Positions 24,632 through 37,740 of a DNA stretch of 64,000 nt are shown here, in pieces; positions within the stretch are counted from its first letter, which is position 1, and each line of letters begins with the position of its first letter. Under the pieces are notes generated by a model. The model searched no databases. It worked only from the letters and a program-made list of their open reading frames with translations, and was not told the origin of the DNA. The DNA comes from Opisthorchis felineus (lineage: Eukaryota > Platyhelminthes > Trematoda > Opisthorchiida > Opisthorchiidae), in the NCBI GenBank assembly GCA_004794785.1, contig SJOL01008523.1, forward strand, positions 124,001 through 188,000, read 5' to 3'. The translations under genes and the position numbers were made by a program.

Positions 24632-24838
24632 GGTTGATGATCAGGTGGCTGTTGATCTGTTCACCGAGCTTGGCAACTGGCTTGCAAACGTTTCGTCACC
24701 ATACGAGGAGACACCATAAGTGAACAGTTGGGTAATGTACTGATGCGCACTGATGATGCCTTCTCGTATGGTGACGAAACGTTTGCTACCCAACTGCCAA
24801 GCTCGGCGAACAACTCAAAAGCCACCTGATCAACAACC
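24632..24838. mobile_element. 207-bp inverted-repeat (hairpin) element
   Basis: Arms at 24632-24707 and 24763-24838 are imperfect reverse complements of about 76 bases, separated by a 55-base loop. The inner ends read CGTTTCGTCACCATACGAG and its complement. Loop plus right arm contain CTGATGA (24750-24756) and GAAAC (24776-24780), the two core words of a hammerhead. The bases between them pair badly and the left arm lacks CTGATGA, so a functional ribozyme is doubtful. Imperfect direct repeats TGGTAGCTTGGG (24610-24621) and TGGCAGCTTCGG (24846-24857) flank it with two mismatches, but not immediately at its ends. The 60-codon minus-strand frame here is a by-product of the repeat. Confidence 0.65.
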
Positions 24839-27800
24839 AGCATAGTGGCAGCTTCGGCTCAGGATATGTATGTGTAGTAAGACCGTTCGAGTTTTAATTC
24901 AGGGGATCAAATTCCATTGGATCATCTTGATTTTAACGTTAGTTTCATTTATATAGGTAAAACTGAGGATCCGTTTTCAGTAATCTTGTAATTTCATCGA
25001 AACTCTTTTGAAAATGTCGACATATACTGAAGTCAAAAAAGACCTTCCAAGTCTGAGATTTTGCATAGTCAGAAACGTCCGCAATTAGTATGATTCCGCA
25101 CTAAAACAGTGCCACCAATGAAGTGAATGGAGCATAGAAAACAGCTGTAACCTCCAGTTTCTTAAGAATATACGAGTTTCTGGCCTAAGGAAATCTAATT
25201 TCGCCTAATTAGTCCACATACATAAAAGATGTCTCTTCCTAGGAGAAATCACAACAGTTTGCAGCATACATTCCAATGGCTACCTGGACGAAAAACTTGT
25301 CACTTCTCGTAGGCGGTCTATTTTGGCAAGACTAAAATCTCAAAGCAACCTTCAGGAGGCCAGCCAATCTTTCCTTAGGTTTGGTCTATCATATGCCTGT
25401 TCTAAATGTATGCAGGAAGAAGATACTGTCATCTGAATGACGGTACGTTAATAATGTGGTGATGCGTACTCTGCGCATGGTGGCGTAGCACCCAGTGTTT
25501 CACCAGCATTTTTCTAAATTCAGTCACACTGTCCTGAAAGACCACTACTAAAAAAACTAGCAGTCTTGGTACACTGACACTTGCAGAAAAATTTGGAACC
25601 CTTTGGAAATATTCCGCCCGACCTCTCGGAAAGGGAAGCAAATGGAACAGTCTCAAATAAGCAGTAAACATTTGCTTAGGCCTAAAACCACCATTCTTTT
25701 ATTCTACGTACCAGCTGCCAAAACATCAAATGCATTTCAGGCTTCTTGCATGTTCGTGCTCATTATGCGAATTATTCACCAAGAGCTAGGTGATCTTTGC
25801 CAGAAGCTACGTAGAACCTGCCTAGGAATTTCGGCCTAAAGACAAATCTCCCCAACTTTTAAGTAAAGTTTAGCAGAATGATCATAGTATTTCGGCTAAA
25901 ATACTCTAACTTAAACTCTTCTTTTCTACATGGTTAGGTCTCCGTTAACCACAATCACATAGGTAATCCTCTTTGGGACATGGAAAAATCATTTTCCGTG
26001 CTCCACGTACAACGTGAATGATACACTTGCAGGCGCTCTAACAAGTACCATTAGTTGGGTTCAACAATAACAAGTCGTTTTACAGGAAGCTTGTGTTCTC
26101 TGGCAACGTATCTCGCCTATGCAAAGGCTCGCATAAAGCATTTGCATGGAGTTTAATAGTGCAGCGCCTATTTTCTCAAAATGGTGGGCCACCTCAACAA
26201 GGAAAATAAACGTAATATGGATGACTTGACTCCCTTTCTTCTCTTCCCATCTTTCAGTACAAAACCTCTCGAAAAAGGTTCTGAAACCTAATGTGCATTT
26301 TACAGTACCTTATGAAGCAATGAAGAAACCTGATGCACCAGTAACCGATACCGAGACTTTCAGTAAGCACTCTCCATCTTGAGTGTTTGAGTATACTTTT
26401 GTTGATACCTTGCTCCGTATCACATAACCAAGACAGTGAAGCAGAAACACAAACAGCGCAAACTACTAGTTCCCTAATGCAAACAAGGGACTGCCCCAGG
26501 AGATTTCAAGCTTGTTCGGAATTTTAAAAGGCGGCAATATTTACTGAGTAAATAATTCCTCGTTTTAATTTAAGCTCACCTTTAGCCTAAAAAGAGAAGA
26601 TTCACAATTCTTCACACGAATTCCTGGGAGCTTTTCAGAAATCTACCCACATTGTGTTTCACCAATCCGATAAACTGATAAGTGGGTTTGATTGAAATGA
26701 ATCGTGTCTGTTGAACTGTAGGTCTTCCTTTCAGACAGATGCGCACAACTCCTATGCGTGCATATTATTTTTTGAGACCAATATCAGGCTTCAAAAATTA
26801 GCACATTTTCTTCAATAAGTGTCTCTCATGTATGTACCGCTGTTGGGATCATATGGTCGAACATGATGACAAATTATTTTGGGTGGCAGTAAACAGATCC
26901 AAAGAAGTGTATTGAATAATAAACCGGTAGGCGGCTAGCATCTCGCGGAAGGGTAGAATATTGAGGGACTGAATGACTGATGTTCGAGCATGTGTAGGTT
27001 AATTTACTAACACATAAAGTGCATAACCCTACCCTTGCAAGTGATGGCACCATTTTGGTCCCGAATTACGCTACAGTGATATTGCCTTTGTCTGCCGTTA
27101 GCATTTGTATGTTTGCTAGACGCTGGACGCCTTATGAAGAACGCTGTACGATCAAACTACGAAGTTAGTTGCTTTAAGATGCGTGTTACCTAATATGATA
27201 ATTCAGCCTAAGCTAGCTGGCAGAAAGAATGTGCGGTTGCTGAACGTTACATTTTATTCCTTTACGAAAGTCCCGAGTTATATTTCGGCCGTCCTTGGGT
27301 CTGAGAGCTACGCCATCCTAAAGAAATTCCTCCTCATCTCATGCGTCGAAATTACACTTACTTCGTTTACTTCGTAAACGTTGTAGCGCACATTGTGCAA
27401 AGCATTTTGTCGATGCAAACACTTGCATTTACAGAAATTCGTCATTTTAACGATGTTCCGATAAATTTGGCACCATTACCCATCCAGCCTGTTTGACTAA
27501 GTCGCATGAAAAAAGGATAGATTTCAAGCGCTCCGAATTTATCTTCTCAGCCACAACAACAGCAAAACCGAAGGTACGTAGATATAATGAACAGAAGCTA
27601 AGATTTTTTCTTAAGTTAAAATACCGTAGTTAACTCCCGCGTGCCTTACCAGTACGAGTTGCTCCACGGGGATTGCTACGGAATCCGCAGACATTTATGT
27701 CACCTATATTGATGGATATGATGTGGACCTTTTTCGAGATATTTTAATTTCAAATGAGTTGAAAAGCAACATTTGGATAAGCTTCCCACCACGGGAACTG

Positions 27801-30319
27801 GAGATTCTCGAATACCTCTTGTTCTGACTCCATTTATTTGACGAACTAAGTATCTTGCAGGCTAGGCATTTTGTTGGTTGGATATTGCCGAAGTGGCCTC
27901 CTTGATTCCATTGTTTGTAGACAGTTTTATTTGACAAGCTAACTAACCCTATGGTTAAATAGTCAAGCAAAATGATGCCGATAAAATTTGTGAAAATTAC
28001 TTTGACGGTGTTAACCCTACGTTAGCTGTGTATATCGTTCGAAAAATTTCATTCAGACATGAAGTTTACCTCAATCACGCCTCTGACAATCTTTGTGAAC
28101 GGCGAAATAGCGCACACCATACAGGCAAGATAACATGTGCCAACCGATGTCAACATTCAGATAGCGATTAGTCGTGTACATGTTTGGACCTGTGGGTTCT
28201 GTTGTGATTGGGAAAGCTGCACTTAGTCGTTCGGTGTTTTAGTTCTGCCCACACGGTAAATAGATGTTGAGATATTGACACAAGTGGCTGGTCTTGAATT
28301 GCCAGGTTTTCCACAAAACGAAGTTTCTAACACCGTAGCAGGATTCTACAGTATCTTTTGACTTGCAACTCTGTAGGAGCATGAAGCAAAACTACCTCGT
28401 CCTGATTCTGGTCTCCCGTGCTTGTTCGCTGATCAGCATGTGTCTTGCCCAAGTGCAGTGTTTAGTGACCGAAACCCGAAAGCCATTAACAGGAGCCATG
28501 TTAAATGAATTAAGTAGTGGTGACTAACGTTCTAAGGCAGGAGAACTGATTCTGTTACCTTCATGTATTAATGGGCGCAGATGACAACTATTTTTGTTTA
28601 TATGCGTGCAGTCACCGTTCCCGCAGGCACGGACTGAGTTTGCTCGTGCGACAAAACAAACTAGTTCGAATGCGTCACGTGCCTCTCTGGTGTGACTTCT
28701 AGCCAAAAATTTATGGACATTAATTTTTAATGGGGTAGTACGCATCATTTCAGAAGTACCTTTCCCATATGATGTACGTACGGCCCTTTCAACATCTGCA
28801 TGTGTTAACTCTACCTAGCGTTATTTTGCGTAATTGTGATACAATAAATTTTAGAGGATATCCATTTCTTTTCAGCACTGCCTAAAGGCGCCAAACTCAA
28901 AGTTTTTACGTCTTGTCTACGGAAAGATCTCCCGCCACGTTTACCAACGATTTTAACACTTTCCGCTTCATGCTGATGGACACATCAAAACTCAGCCAAT
29001 CCTGACTGTTATCAGGCATACTGGGAACGGTTCGCACGTTGTAGAAGCCTTTAACTGTTATGATGGCGTCAAGTTGACCCGAGATGGTGTGGTGTCATCA
29101 CTCTCCAGTAAAAGTCGTAAGACAACAACAACCATTTGTTAGTACAATTGTGCAAAGCGAAGCCACATCAAAGCTTAGAATTACAACATCTTTTTTTAAC
29201 GCAGTTTGCTGCAGCTTTTAAACAAAATTAAAACGACTTCTAATTTCGCTTACTAAGTCATTCTATATTGATTCGATACTTCAATTTAGAGGCTCTCAAA
29301 GTTGACTTGTTAGACTGGCATAGTAGTTCACATCTAGTTGTATTGAACTTCCTGAGTGCTTTTCGAAGGCATTCAGAATGTGAGAGTTTATTGGTTCTAA
29401 ACAACCTCTTCTTTTACCGTGCAAAGGTATGCACCAGTTTATGACAAGAATTTGTTGAGCACTGCGTTTGTTTTTTAATATATGTCCACTAGATCCTTTG
29501 TGGAAACGCCGAAGACATTTCTCCCCATTATCATCGCTACACTGCACTTATCCGCTTTTGAAGCGTGATTTGTTGAACCTCCTCCTAGAAACCGCAGCGC
29601 TCGGTTGTTGGCGCTAAAGGAAACTTGCACTGCTGAAACTCGCCCGACCAGTATCCTCACCCGTGGAATTACATTATTTGGTTTCAGCGATGAGCGCTGT
29701 AAAATAAAGTTCAGTCTTAAATGAAGCGTATGAAGGTCACCCTTGCTAGGTGGCTAAAGGTTTCTTGTATCTTACTCAGTGAGGTGTCTAGCTGACCGAA
29801 TGTCTTCAGATGGGACGTCTTCAGCTGAGGTCGGCCATAGCAAACAACGTTGACTTGTCAAAAAATTAACACCGGTAGGCATGTGTGCCCTATTCCCGTG
29901 ATGACTGTCCGAGGTCAATGGGACGTGGAGCAACAAGCATTGTGATTAATGACGTCGTGTTCTTCCCCAAAAACTACCCCAAACAATAAGTCGCACACAA
30001 CGCCCAAACCATTTGACTAAAATCATGTTGAATGTGAACTGCAGTTATTATGCGGGATTCATGTTTACTGGAAACTTATTGAATCATGAAACTGTTGCGT
30101 CAGTGTTGTGTGGTCCAAAGCAAAAGAGATCATTTACGCTGTTTGTATTCCGTATAAATGCAACATCAATGCCAAAGGCTTAGAGGACAAATCTAACTAC
30201 TGAATACAAAGGACATATGAAAAGTGAGTGGTTTTCAGTCACATTTCTTGCGTTAAGCCTGGTATGGACCGAATAAATGTAGCTCTCTTTACAAAACTGG
30301 ATAAAATGATTTCAAATAG
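24839..30319. other. Non-coding stretch
   Basis: More than 5 kb with no supported gene. A small hairpin (CGTTTAC, TTC loop, GTAAACG) lies near 27363-27379. Open frames are all under 90 codons with no domain-like content. Confidence 0.45.
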
Positions 30320-30547
30320 ACGTAATACACCACTCAAAAAGTTGCTGAAAACTTCGACAGCCAGCGACCAGTTTTGCCCTCGTTAGGACTCATTAGGTCA
30401 GCGCAGTCCCCTAGTTACCGTCAACCTTGTGTTCTACTTGAATCCAAATTGCACAAAAATAACAAAATACACTCATTTGCATACCAATTTGATTTGACGG
30501 GAGACTCACCTGGAACCCAGGTGAATCTCTCGTTTACGATGTTGCTT
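30320..30547 (-). mobile_element. Decayed hammerhead retroelement, single orientation
   Basis: The whole segment is one uninterrupted unit with the ribozyme sense on the minus strand, without the fold-back inversion seen in the three younger copies. Its outer end ACGTAATACAC (30320-30330) matches the outer end of fold-back element 2. The ribozyme at about 30365-30407 is inactivated: the core reads CTAATGA instead of CTGATGA, and the GAAA box has lost its G. No direct repeats flank it. Confidence 0.7.
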
Positions 30548-33500
30548 AAAAACTTACTCTGTATTGCTTGACCACACATTCAGAGCCTTAGAATGCCACA
30601 GTAGGTGGAATTGAGGGCGGAAAATTGACAGTCTATGCCGAAAACGTACAGGCTCATGCTCCGTCTTGTTGCAATGTTGCAAAATGCTTTGGAACAAAAT
30701 AAGGTTACTCACTCAGAGAACAAATGGAATTTTCATCAGTTTGATTAACATTAAGGTGATATCTATGAGTAGCCTGATATGCTAGAATTTGTTTGTCACA
30801 CAGCATGACGAGTTGCTTAACGAACGCAATCGGACCAAAGCAACTAGACGCAACGTCGGTCCATTTATGTAGCCAAAACGGCTGTCATTAGGTTGCGCAA
30901 CCATATTCTGAGTTTTATAAAGCACTTCTTGAACTTTCGGCTTGACAGATCCGCATTCCCACGTCCAACTACAACGCCAAGTTCATGCGCACAGGCCGAG
31001 ATCCTTTGTTTCAACATCTACGCCTTACGGGCAAGGAAACTTGCATCAGCTCCCTAACTTTGGCAAGCGTTAGCTCTATCCAGGGTGTTGGGTGGTTAGT
31101 TTCAATTTGTTTGCTGTCTATTTAACTGGTTGGGAACTTGTTATCTAAACAACATAAGGAGAAATTATTGAGGCCACAATTTTCATTAACTGCCTATCTT
31201 TATTCATCACTTGTCTCATCCAAGCTTAAAACTGGCAGATTCGTTGAAATTTAAGCGTATTTTGTTTGCAAAATATTTGCATCCCAGTTGCTGACTCGCT
31301 TTCCGGTACAAGAAATAAACCCAAATAACAGCGTAAATGGTCTAGGTCCCTAAGCATTGGCCTTGATGTCGCACTACAGTCGGCTGCTGCGAACGATTGC
31401 TCAGTGATGATGATAACTAGAAATGGCTTAGCACTTTTTATCCAATCATTCGGTGATCACCCACATCATTCTGTCAGTAATATTTACAGTCAATTCTGTT
31501 TTGTTATTTGTTTGTTCGCACAGAACAAACTGACAATCGTACCATCTAGCAGTTCCTTATGTTTGCAAATGTTTTTGGACAGGACGAGGGGTGCCAACAA
31601 AAATTATCTCAGATTTTAGGGGGTATATGATGAACCAAACAGTAGATTGTGTCTGTCAGATGGCATAATTTTCGGAATCTTTGGACAAAAACTGGTTCAC
31701 TGTTGGGTTATGCAACTGCTTCCTACATAATTTGCTATAAAAAAATCGCAAACCTTCCTCAGCTTTAGGCTAGCCATGCTGTTAAACCGATATATTGGCT
31801 TTTCTAAGTTTGTAGAACTGTCTTCGAAGGGGTAGAAAAGGCAGTAATTATTACAAACATGGAATAAACAGCATTTCATCATACACAAATTCGCCGTTAT
31901 GTGCTGTCTAGTATTCTGTATTACGTTTCGAGGTTTTCAGTTTTTTTCAACAGCTGGACTAATAGCGAATAATAATCTTTCTATATAGAAACAGCCATGC
32001 CCGTTTTGCTCACGTATCTTGAACTCTATCCTCAAGGTGGAGAATTTTTTGTGTCCTAAAAGTGGTAAGTCAAATGAGTCGTAGAACGTTCCACAAAAAA
32101 CACATCTGTCAATGTAATTTTCCTAGACTTCGAAACCAATCACTCTTAGAGAAAGAGGGTAGTGTGTGCTGTCACATGGAACGAAGCTAGTTCATTCTAG
32201 TTTTTACACTTGCTCAAATGGACAAACTCTTGAAGGAAGAAAACCATCAAGATAGTTATCCATTGTACGTACATGTTCAACAAATCGGGATGACTTGCTG
32301 CAGTGTGGATTCAGCACATTTGTTGATTTATTCAGACACTGAGGTACATGTGAAACTTTATTTAATTGTGTGTGTAACACAAAACAAGGATTTCAAGCGT
32401 CTAAAACACGATCTTCTTCCTCCCTTGCGATTATCCCAACTTACTTGTTCAGACCTACTTTGTTGGATGGCTCCCAGGTTAAGCAAAACTCACTAGAAAA
32501 ACGTGCTTCGCTTTCCACATCAACTACAAATAGGATGCTACCTAGTGAGGTTTATCGGATGAAGCACATAACTCTATCTGGAGTGGGAATAATTAGAAAG
32601 GACTGAAAACTAGTGTTTTGGCCAACTTCGAGGTAGTCGATTTCTGACTTAAGAACAGAGCTGACGTGAGTTTCTAGTGTGCTCGGAAGAACGCTAAAAG
32701 GGCCTCAAAACTTGACACGAAAAGATGGGCTGTAACTCTACCATGTATATATCGCACGGGTACGCATTATGAAATATCGTCCCTGTTCGGGTCGGCATAC
32801 AGTTCATGAAAACTTACACACATTAAAGCCCATAAAATGCAGCTGCCCTTACTGTTGTGTTCGTGATTAAGCAGGACAATCAAATGCCCACTTTCAAAGT
32901 GCACAGAATTCCATCAAGATATGGAAAGCACTGAGCTGGATGCTATCAAGAGGAAAGAATTTTAGTAACTAGAAGTGGAGTGGTTTAGGAAGCTGGCGGA
33001 TTATTAACATAAGTGAACTCGGTCGGCCTTGCTTGTATGCAGTTGAAAATTAGTGCAGACGCATCACCTGCATTAGAGGAAGTTCAGCGTCAGTTCATCA
33101 CTTAGTTTTTTCTTTGCTTGTATATCAAAATTTAATTTGCACACAGAATTCATGCCTGTCATGAGCAATGCTTTATTGCTAAACTTGGTCGAAAAAACAA
33201 TGTTTCCCGAGAACAAGAAATGAAGTGAGTTTCGGTCCACAAAGCTTGCTCTTTAAATCAGTGGTTATTGTTAACTCGTTTCTCCCGGATAATTTCCTAA
33301 AAAACGTTTTGATAGCACTAAAATGAGCGAATAACCTCCCATTAGGAGAGGTTGTTTGGTAGATACCTTCAATCCGGTTTCCACTGTTGAAGTGCTGTCT
33401 GCAGGCATAGATGTACAGTTTTCTGCCTTCCCTCTCATTGTCCAAATTTCAACCATTGATACAGATGACAAGAAGTGTGAAATGCTGACAAGTTCATGCC

Positions 33501-33630
33501 AGTTTTATTGTGGTTCTTCCAATGGATTTTTCCGCTTCCGAACTGGTGACTTAAACTGCAGCTGGTTGACAGTCAGGCGAATTTACTCCACAACTTTATT
33601 TTGTGGACTTTTCACATTGTCGTATTGCAG
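30548..33630. other. Non-coding stretch
   Basis: No gene is supported. The pair of overlapping frames at 32218-32606 has no splice signals or domain that would lift it above chance. The last part would be intron if the exon at 33631 is real. Confidence 0.4.
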
Positions 33631-33818
33631 CTCAGGCATGATGTTATTCTCGAGTATGTGTATCGATCTCTTTTTCTTCCTAGCAAGTTGTACCAACCAC
33701 GTAAATCTTACACGCTACGTGCTGCCACTGCCCTTTCACAAAATAGGTGTGAACCTTTGTCTCAACTCAAAGTGCCGATGAAACCTACGCTGGGTTTTAC
33801 GTACTTGTCTCTAAAAAG
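33631..33818 (+). CDS. Best candidate internal exon, 188 nt, family unknown
   Basis: A textbook acceptor (pyrimidine-rich stretch ending TCGTATTGCAG at 33630) and a donor AAAAAG|GTGAAT at 33819 bound an open frame that starts in phase 0 and ends in phase 2. The donor lies just before an in-frame TGA, so splicing would remove the stop. The 62-residue peptide begins LRHDVILEYVYRSLFLPSKL, is rich in leucine, arginine and tyrosine, and has no membrane helix. It reads like the inside of a folded protein domain, but I do not recognise which. Neighbouring exons could not be placed. A second frame covers the same bases (33356-33781) and looks less protein-like. Confidence 0.3.
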
Positions 33819-36800
33819 GTGAATAATCTTTGCTGGTAGGGTAGAGTTTTTGTCTTCCGACGCACTGTGAATCATTAAGGTGTGTTTGGCAGATAGCTCT
33901 GGTAAACAATACTTATTCGCACTGTGCATATGAATGGAATAAGTTTTTGACAACGGTGGTTAGGCATAAACGCAGTCTTTTGTACGCAGTACGCATATCC
34001 CATTGGAGATTCGGCCCTAACTCCATTAAAAATTCAACCGAAACTTTTTACGAACTTCATAATTTCTATCTCTGGAGGACCATTTCCACCTCCTCCCACC
34101 CAGCAGAGAGTCTGTGGTATCATTTCTTGAAGATTACGGTTTCGCCTGTTATGAGTGTAAAAAAAATACAAAATTATCAGATAAGCTTGTCACGCTTAAC
34201 CACGTCCTTCTTAATGTTATCTCTCTCATTCTTCGATGTAATTTATTGTCTTTGAGCAATGATTTCCTTTGGTTATCATTTATACATTAGATGTTGCTTT
34301 GAATCCCGGAAATCGTAAAAAAATTTGTTGAACCTGGATCTGCTTTTATCTGTCATTCATGGGCGATATACACCCAGGATGCTGCTCATGGGTAGTTGAT
34401 TGGAACTTGAGCGTGAGATACCACAGGGAATGTGAAACACTTTCACTCATGGTAGTCTATCGTAAAAAAAGGCGATTGTTTTCAAAATTTGCCCCTAGCT
34501 AAACCGTTACCATGGTCGGGAGGTGAATCACTTCGCAAGTTTTGTTAGGTGAGTGCCCATGAAAAGCCAGCCCGCGGTAAATCGTTTGCGCTGGTGGACA
34601 GTTGCTGAGGATTTTCAAGGTCCGGTGGTAGACCCACCCAAATTTTCTCTGTGTTCAGAAACTTCTGGGGCCGACAACGGACGATAACAGTGGACAGTCG
34701 AGTACTGTTCACTGCGGTTTTGTCATTCGTGGAGCTCATCTAGTAGGCTTAGTCCCCAAATTGCCTTTTTCCACAGGAACTAGTTACCGAGGGAATAAAG
34801 TACAGCTGAGCCAAATGCTTCGTTTGTTTCGCTTTGTTTGTAGTATTGCGTTTGCTCGGTCTAGAAACTCCTTTTGAGCTAGTTTCCTTACTCGCCACAA
34901 TGCGGGAGCAAACTGAGGAATTTAACTAGGCAAAACTCAAAACTCTTGACTAAGTTCTTAACAATCCATGAGATTTAGGGAGACGATGCAACCTCTCACC
35001 TTTCCAATGGCTATTTCCTCAGTGTGCTTTGTCGTTTGGAGATAATTAATTAAAAACGTTATTAATTAATTAAATTAATTAAAATTAAATTAAAGTAATT
35101 AGAAACGGGAAGGAAAACGATAAATAGTTTTGTGCTTGGCTTTTTCAGAATACATTGAACGAATGACCCAAGGATCAACATTTTTTCAGCATATGAATCC
35201 AGTCGGCTGGGGACCGTATTTTCAGCATGCCTATAAATATAGCAGACCGAGATCGCAAGCCATCGGCGCCATAACCCATACTCTGCATAGCCCTAAAAAT
35301 ACATCTCGGGTTCACGAAGATCATAATTTCATACACTAACTCACTCGGATCCCCTTCGGTGAGAGAAGTCGTCCTTGAGGGGTTTCAACAGACTGCTTAA
35401 AGCAATACGTCCACTATATTGAAAATATTTATCTTGATCCGATTCGAGGCATTCTTAGTGTACCAAGGTTGGACTGCTACGGACGTTTCCCGAGGGGTAG
35501 AGATCGTAGAATTCTGTGCAAGGTTAGAATGACCATTCCCGCAAAGGCCAAGTATTTTCGTCCTTCTTATACAGTGCAATAACCCGATGCCTCATATACT
35601 TTAGAACGGCCGCTTGTAAGATTTCGGTTTTTTGCTCTTCTCTGGGATTTTTAGTTTTAGTTCAACGACATAAGCTTTGCGAAAGGACTCTTGTTCTATC
35701 CCTCTAGGCCCACCCGAAAAATCCTATGATAATGGCAGCACTCATGTGTGTTTGTTCTCCGGGATCCAACCACAACCTCATTTCAGACAATGATTGTGGG
35801 TTAGAATCAATGGCCCTGCCGTTAGTTGTCTGTCCAGGCGCACGCAGCAGGTGACGGATAAATGCAGCTACTGAGTGGATGGATGAGTGGTGTGCTAGCC
35901 TGATTTGGTCATGTCACCGGGGTGAATGACAGATTTCGTCCAAAAGTAGTATTACGGGATGCTCGATCTCCGCTGTTCGGAATATTGTCATGGGAGAAGA
36001 TAACGTGAAATTCAGTGTAGAAATGGTAAATCCACTATAAATGAAATCGAATGCTGTGTTATCACTGAAAATCCCAGATGAGTATTTGAAGGACGATACA
36101 ACTATTTTTATCCAGACACTACCAGCAGTTGCAATCGACGCCCCAGATGAGAAGCTGCATCGATGCACATGTGGATAGTAAACATTGCACGCTACAACAT
36201 GACCGAAAAGGATAAACAATGCATTTCTTGGTGGTCTGTTATATGAGCGGTGATAAGACACGGTTGTTTTTGTTTGCCCAAGAGCAAGACACATAACATA
36301 TTACCGCATCATTTTTGATTTATTGCCAAAAAACAAACCACTGATTGTGCAACGATAACGTGAGTGGCGAGCCTTGGTAAGCTTCCCTGTGCACCATGGT
36401 GATATATGGATCATGACAACTCGTTCCGGAAGTGTGCTTGAATAAACAGGTTGGTACCGACTTGATTTAGTGCTTGTATTCAATAGCACTTATGTTACGA
36501 AGTAATTGAGAAAATGTAAGTTGCATCAAATATGAGGTGAAAATGGCTCAAAGCTACGCGCCAAACCGTAATCTAATCAACGTCCTGTCGTAAGCAGACA
36601 TTAAAATATGACTTACAAATATCCATATCAGTCCCATGGCCCGCCAGAAATATAAATGTTGCGAAGCCAGCTAGGATGACGTTATAGTGTCCTAGTATAA
36701 CTTCCCCAACAGGAGAAAATGAACAGGGAGATATTTAATACTGGCTTGACGAATAGGTGTGATCACGTCTATGGATCCTCAACACTCAGCAGCTTTCGAC

Positions 36801-36980
36801 GGCTGAGTCTTAGATTATGTTGCAATAACTGGTCTTCATGACCAGGACGAAGTCGATTTCACAGATACAGCATTTGTCCATATACCACAGAGACAACGTG
36901 CCAGGACATTTTCAACTCCATAGGAACAGAAATGGATAGGTAATGACCAACCCAAGTTGCTCTGTAAGCATGTCATGAAA
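33819..36980. other. Non-coding stretch
   Basis: Apart from the AT-rich tract at 35039-35101, nothing is recognised. The minus-strand frame at 35914-36294 (126 codons) has no domain and is within chance length. Confidence 0.4.
35039..35101. repeat. TTAATTAA-rich simple repeat
   Basis: Almost pure A/T made of overlapping TTAATTAA and AATTAAAT words. Its two halves, around ACGTT at 35055, are partly inverted copies of each other, so the strand could fold. Confidence 0.75.
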
Positions 36981-36984
36981 GCGT

Positions 36985-37165
36985 ATATAGTCGACGAAAG
37001 CCCTGTTCAGCTCTTCACTGATCTCGCCGTTCTCAGCGCTCATCAGGTAGGCCTAGTCTCCGAAGTCCCACCAAATTTACTTTGTAGTTGGGCACATTGT
37101 GGAAAGAACTGAAAACAAAATAACCATCTCAAATCTCATTTCAACTGAAACATAAAGCAGCCTTC
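36985..37165. mobile_element. Degenerate fold-back hammerhead element
   Basis: The first part (to about 37075) resembles the antisense of the ribozyme unit, including CTCATCAGGTAGGC at 37039-37052. The end (from about 37136, CAACTGAAACATAAAGCAGCC) resembles the sense unit, so this too was probably a fold-back copy. The ribozyme is decayed: on the minus strand the GAAA box reads GAGA and stem II is mispaired. No flanking duplication remains. Confidence 0.5.
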
Positions 37166-37644
37166 GCGTCAATAAGTGCTTCTTGCAATAGCATAGCGCA
37201 TGAAAAAACTATCCAGGACCACCAGATTTTCCTGTCGGTCTGATGCGATCGGAACACTGTGATCAGCAGGAACTTTTTCTGTCCATAAGCACGATCCACG
37301 TTAAGGTGATTACAAGAGACTCACTAGTCTCTGAATTCAGCGTGTTTCACCTTATTTGATTCATAATACCGAGCACCACAACCACCTGTATCATCACCCC
37401 ATCCGCAATGGTGTGTGTAAAAAACTTCAGAGAAAAAAAGGTTTGTACGTGAAGAAGTTACCATGACGTGGGGCTTTTATTGCTACTTATATTTATCTTT
37501 GCTTCATTTTGATTGGTTAGCCGCCTTCTTGATATGTGTAGAACTCCGCTGAAGGCAAACCGCGAAGCAATTTTCCTGACATGACGAAAAGTATAGAAAT
37601 AACGTCAACTGAAGAAAATTACCCTAGTATCGTGAATACCATTC

Positions 37645-37740
37645 CAGCAAAAACATGAGGCGGCCTTTGTTCAACAGATTCTGTTGTGGGACTTTGAAAA
37701 CAGGAAATTGAGCTGGAATCCATTTGAGTCTCCCGCTAAC
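37645..37740 (+). mobile_element. Degenerate fragment of the hammerhead element
   Basis: The segment shares AACATGAGGCGGCCT and GAGTCTCCCG, in the same order and spacing, with the upstream half of the unit. The ribozyme part is absent. Confidence 0.5.
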
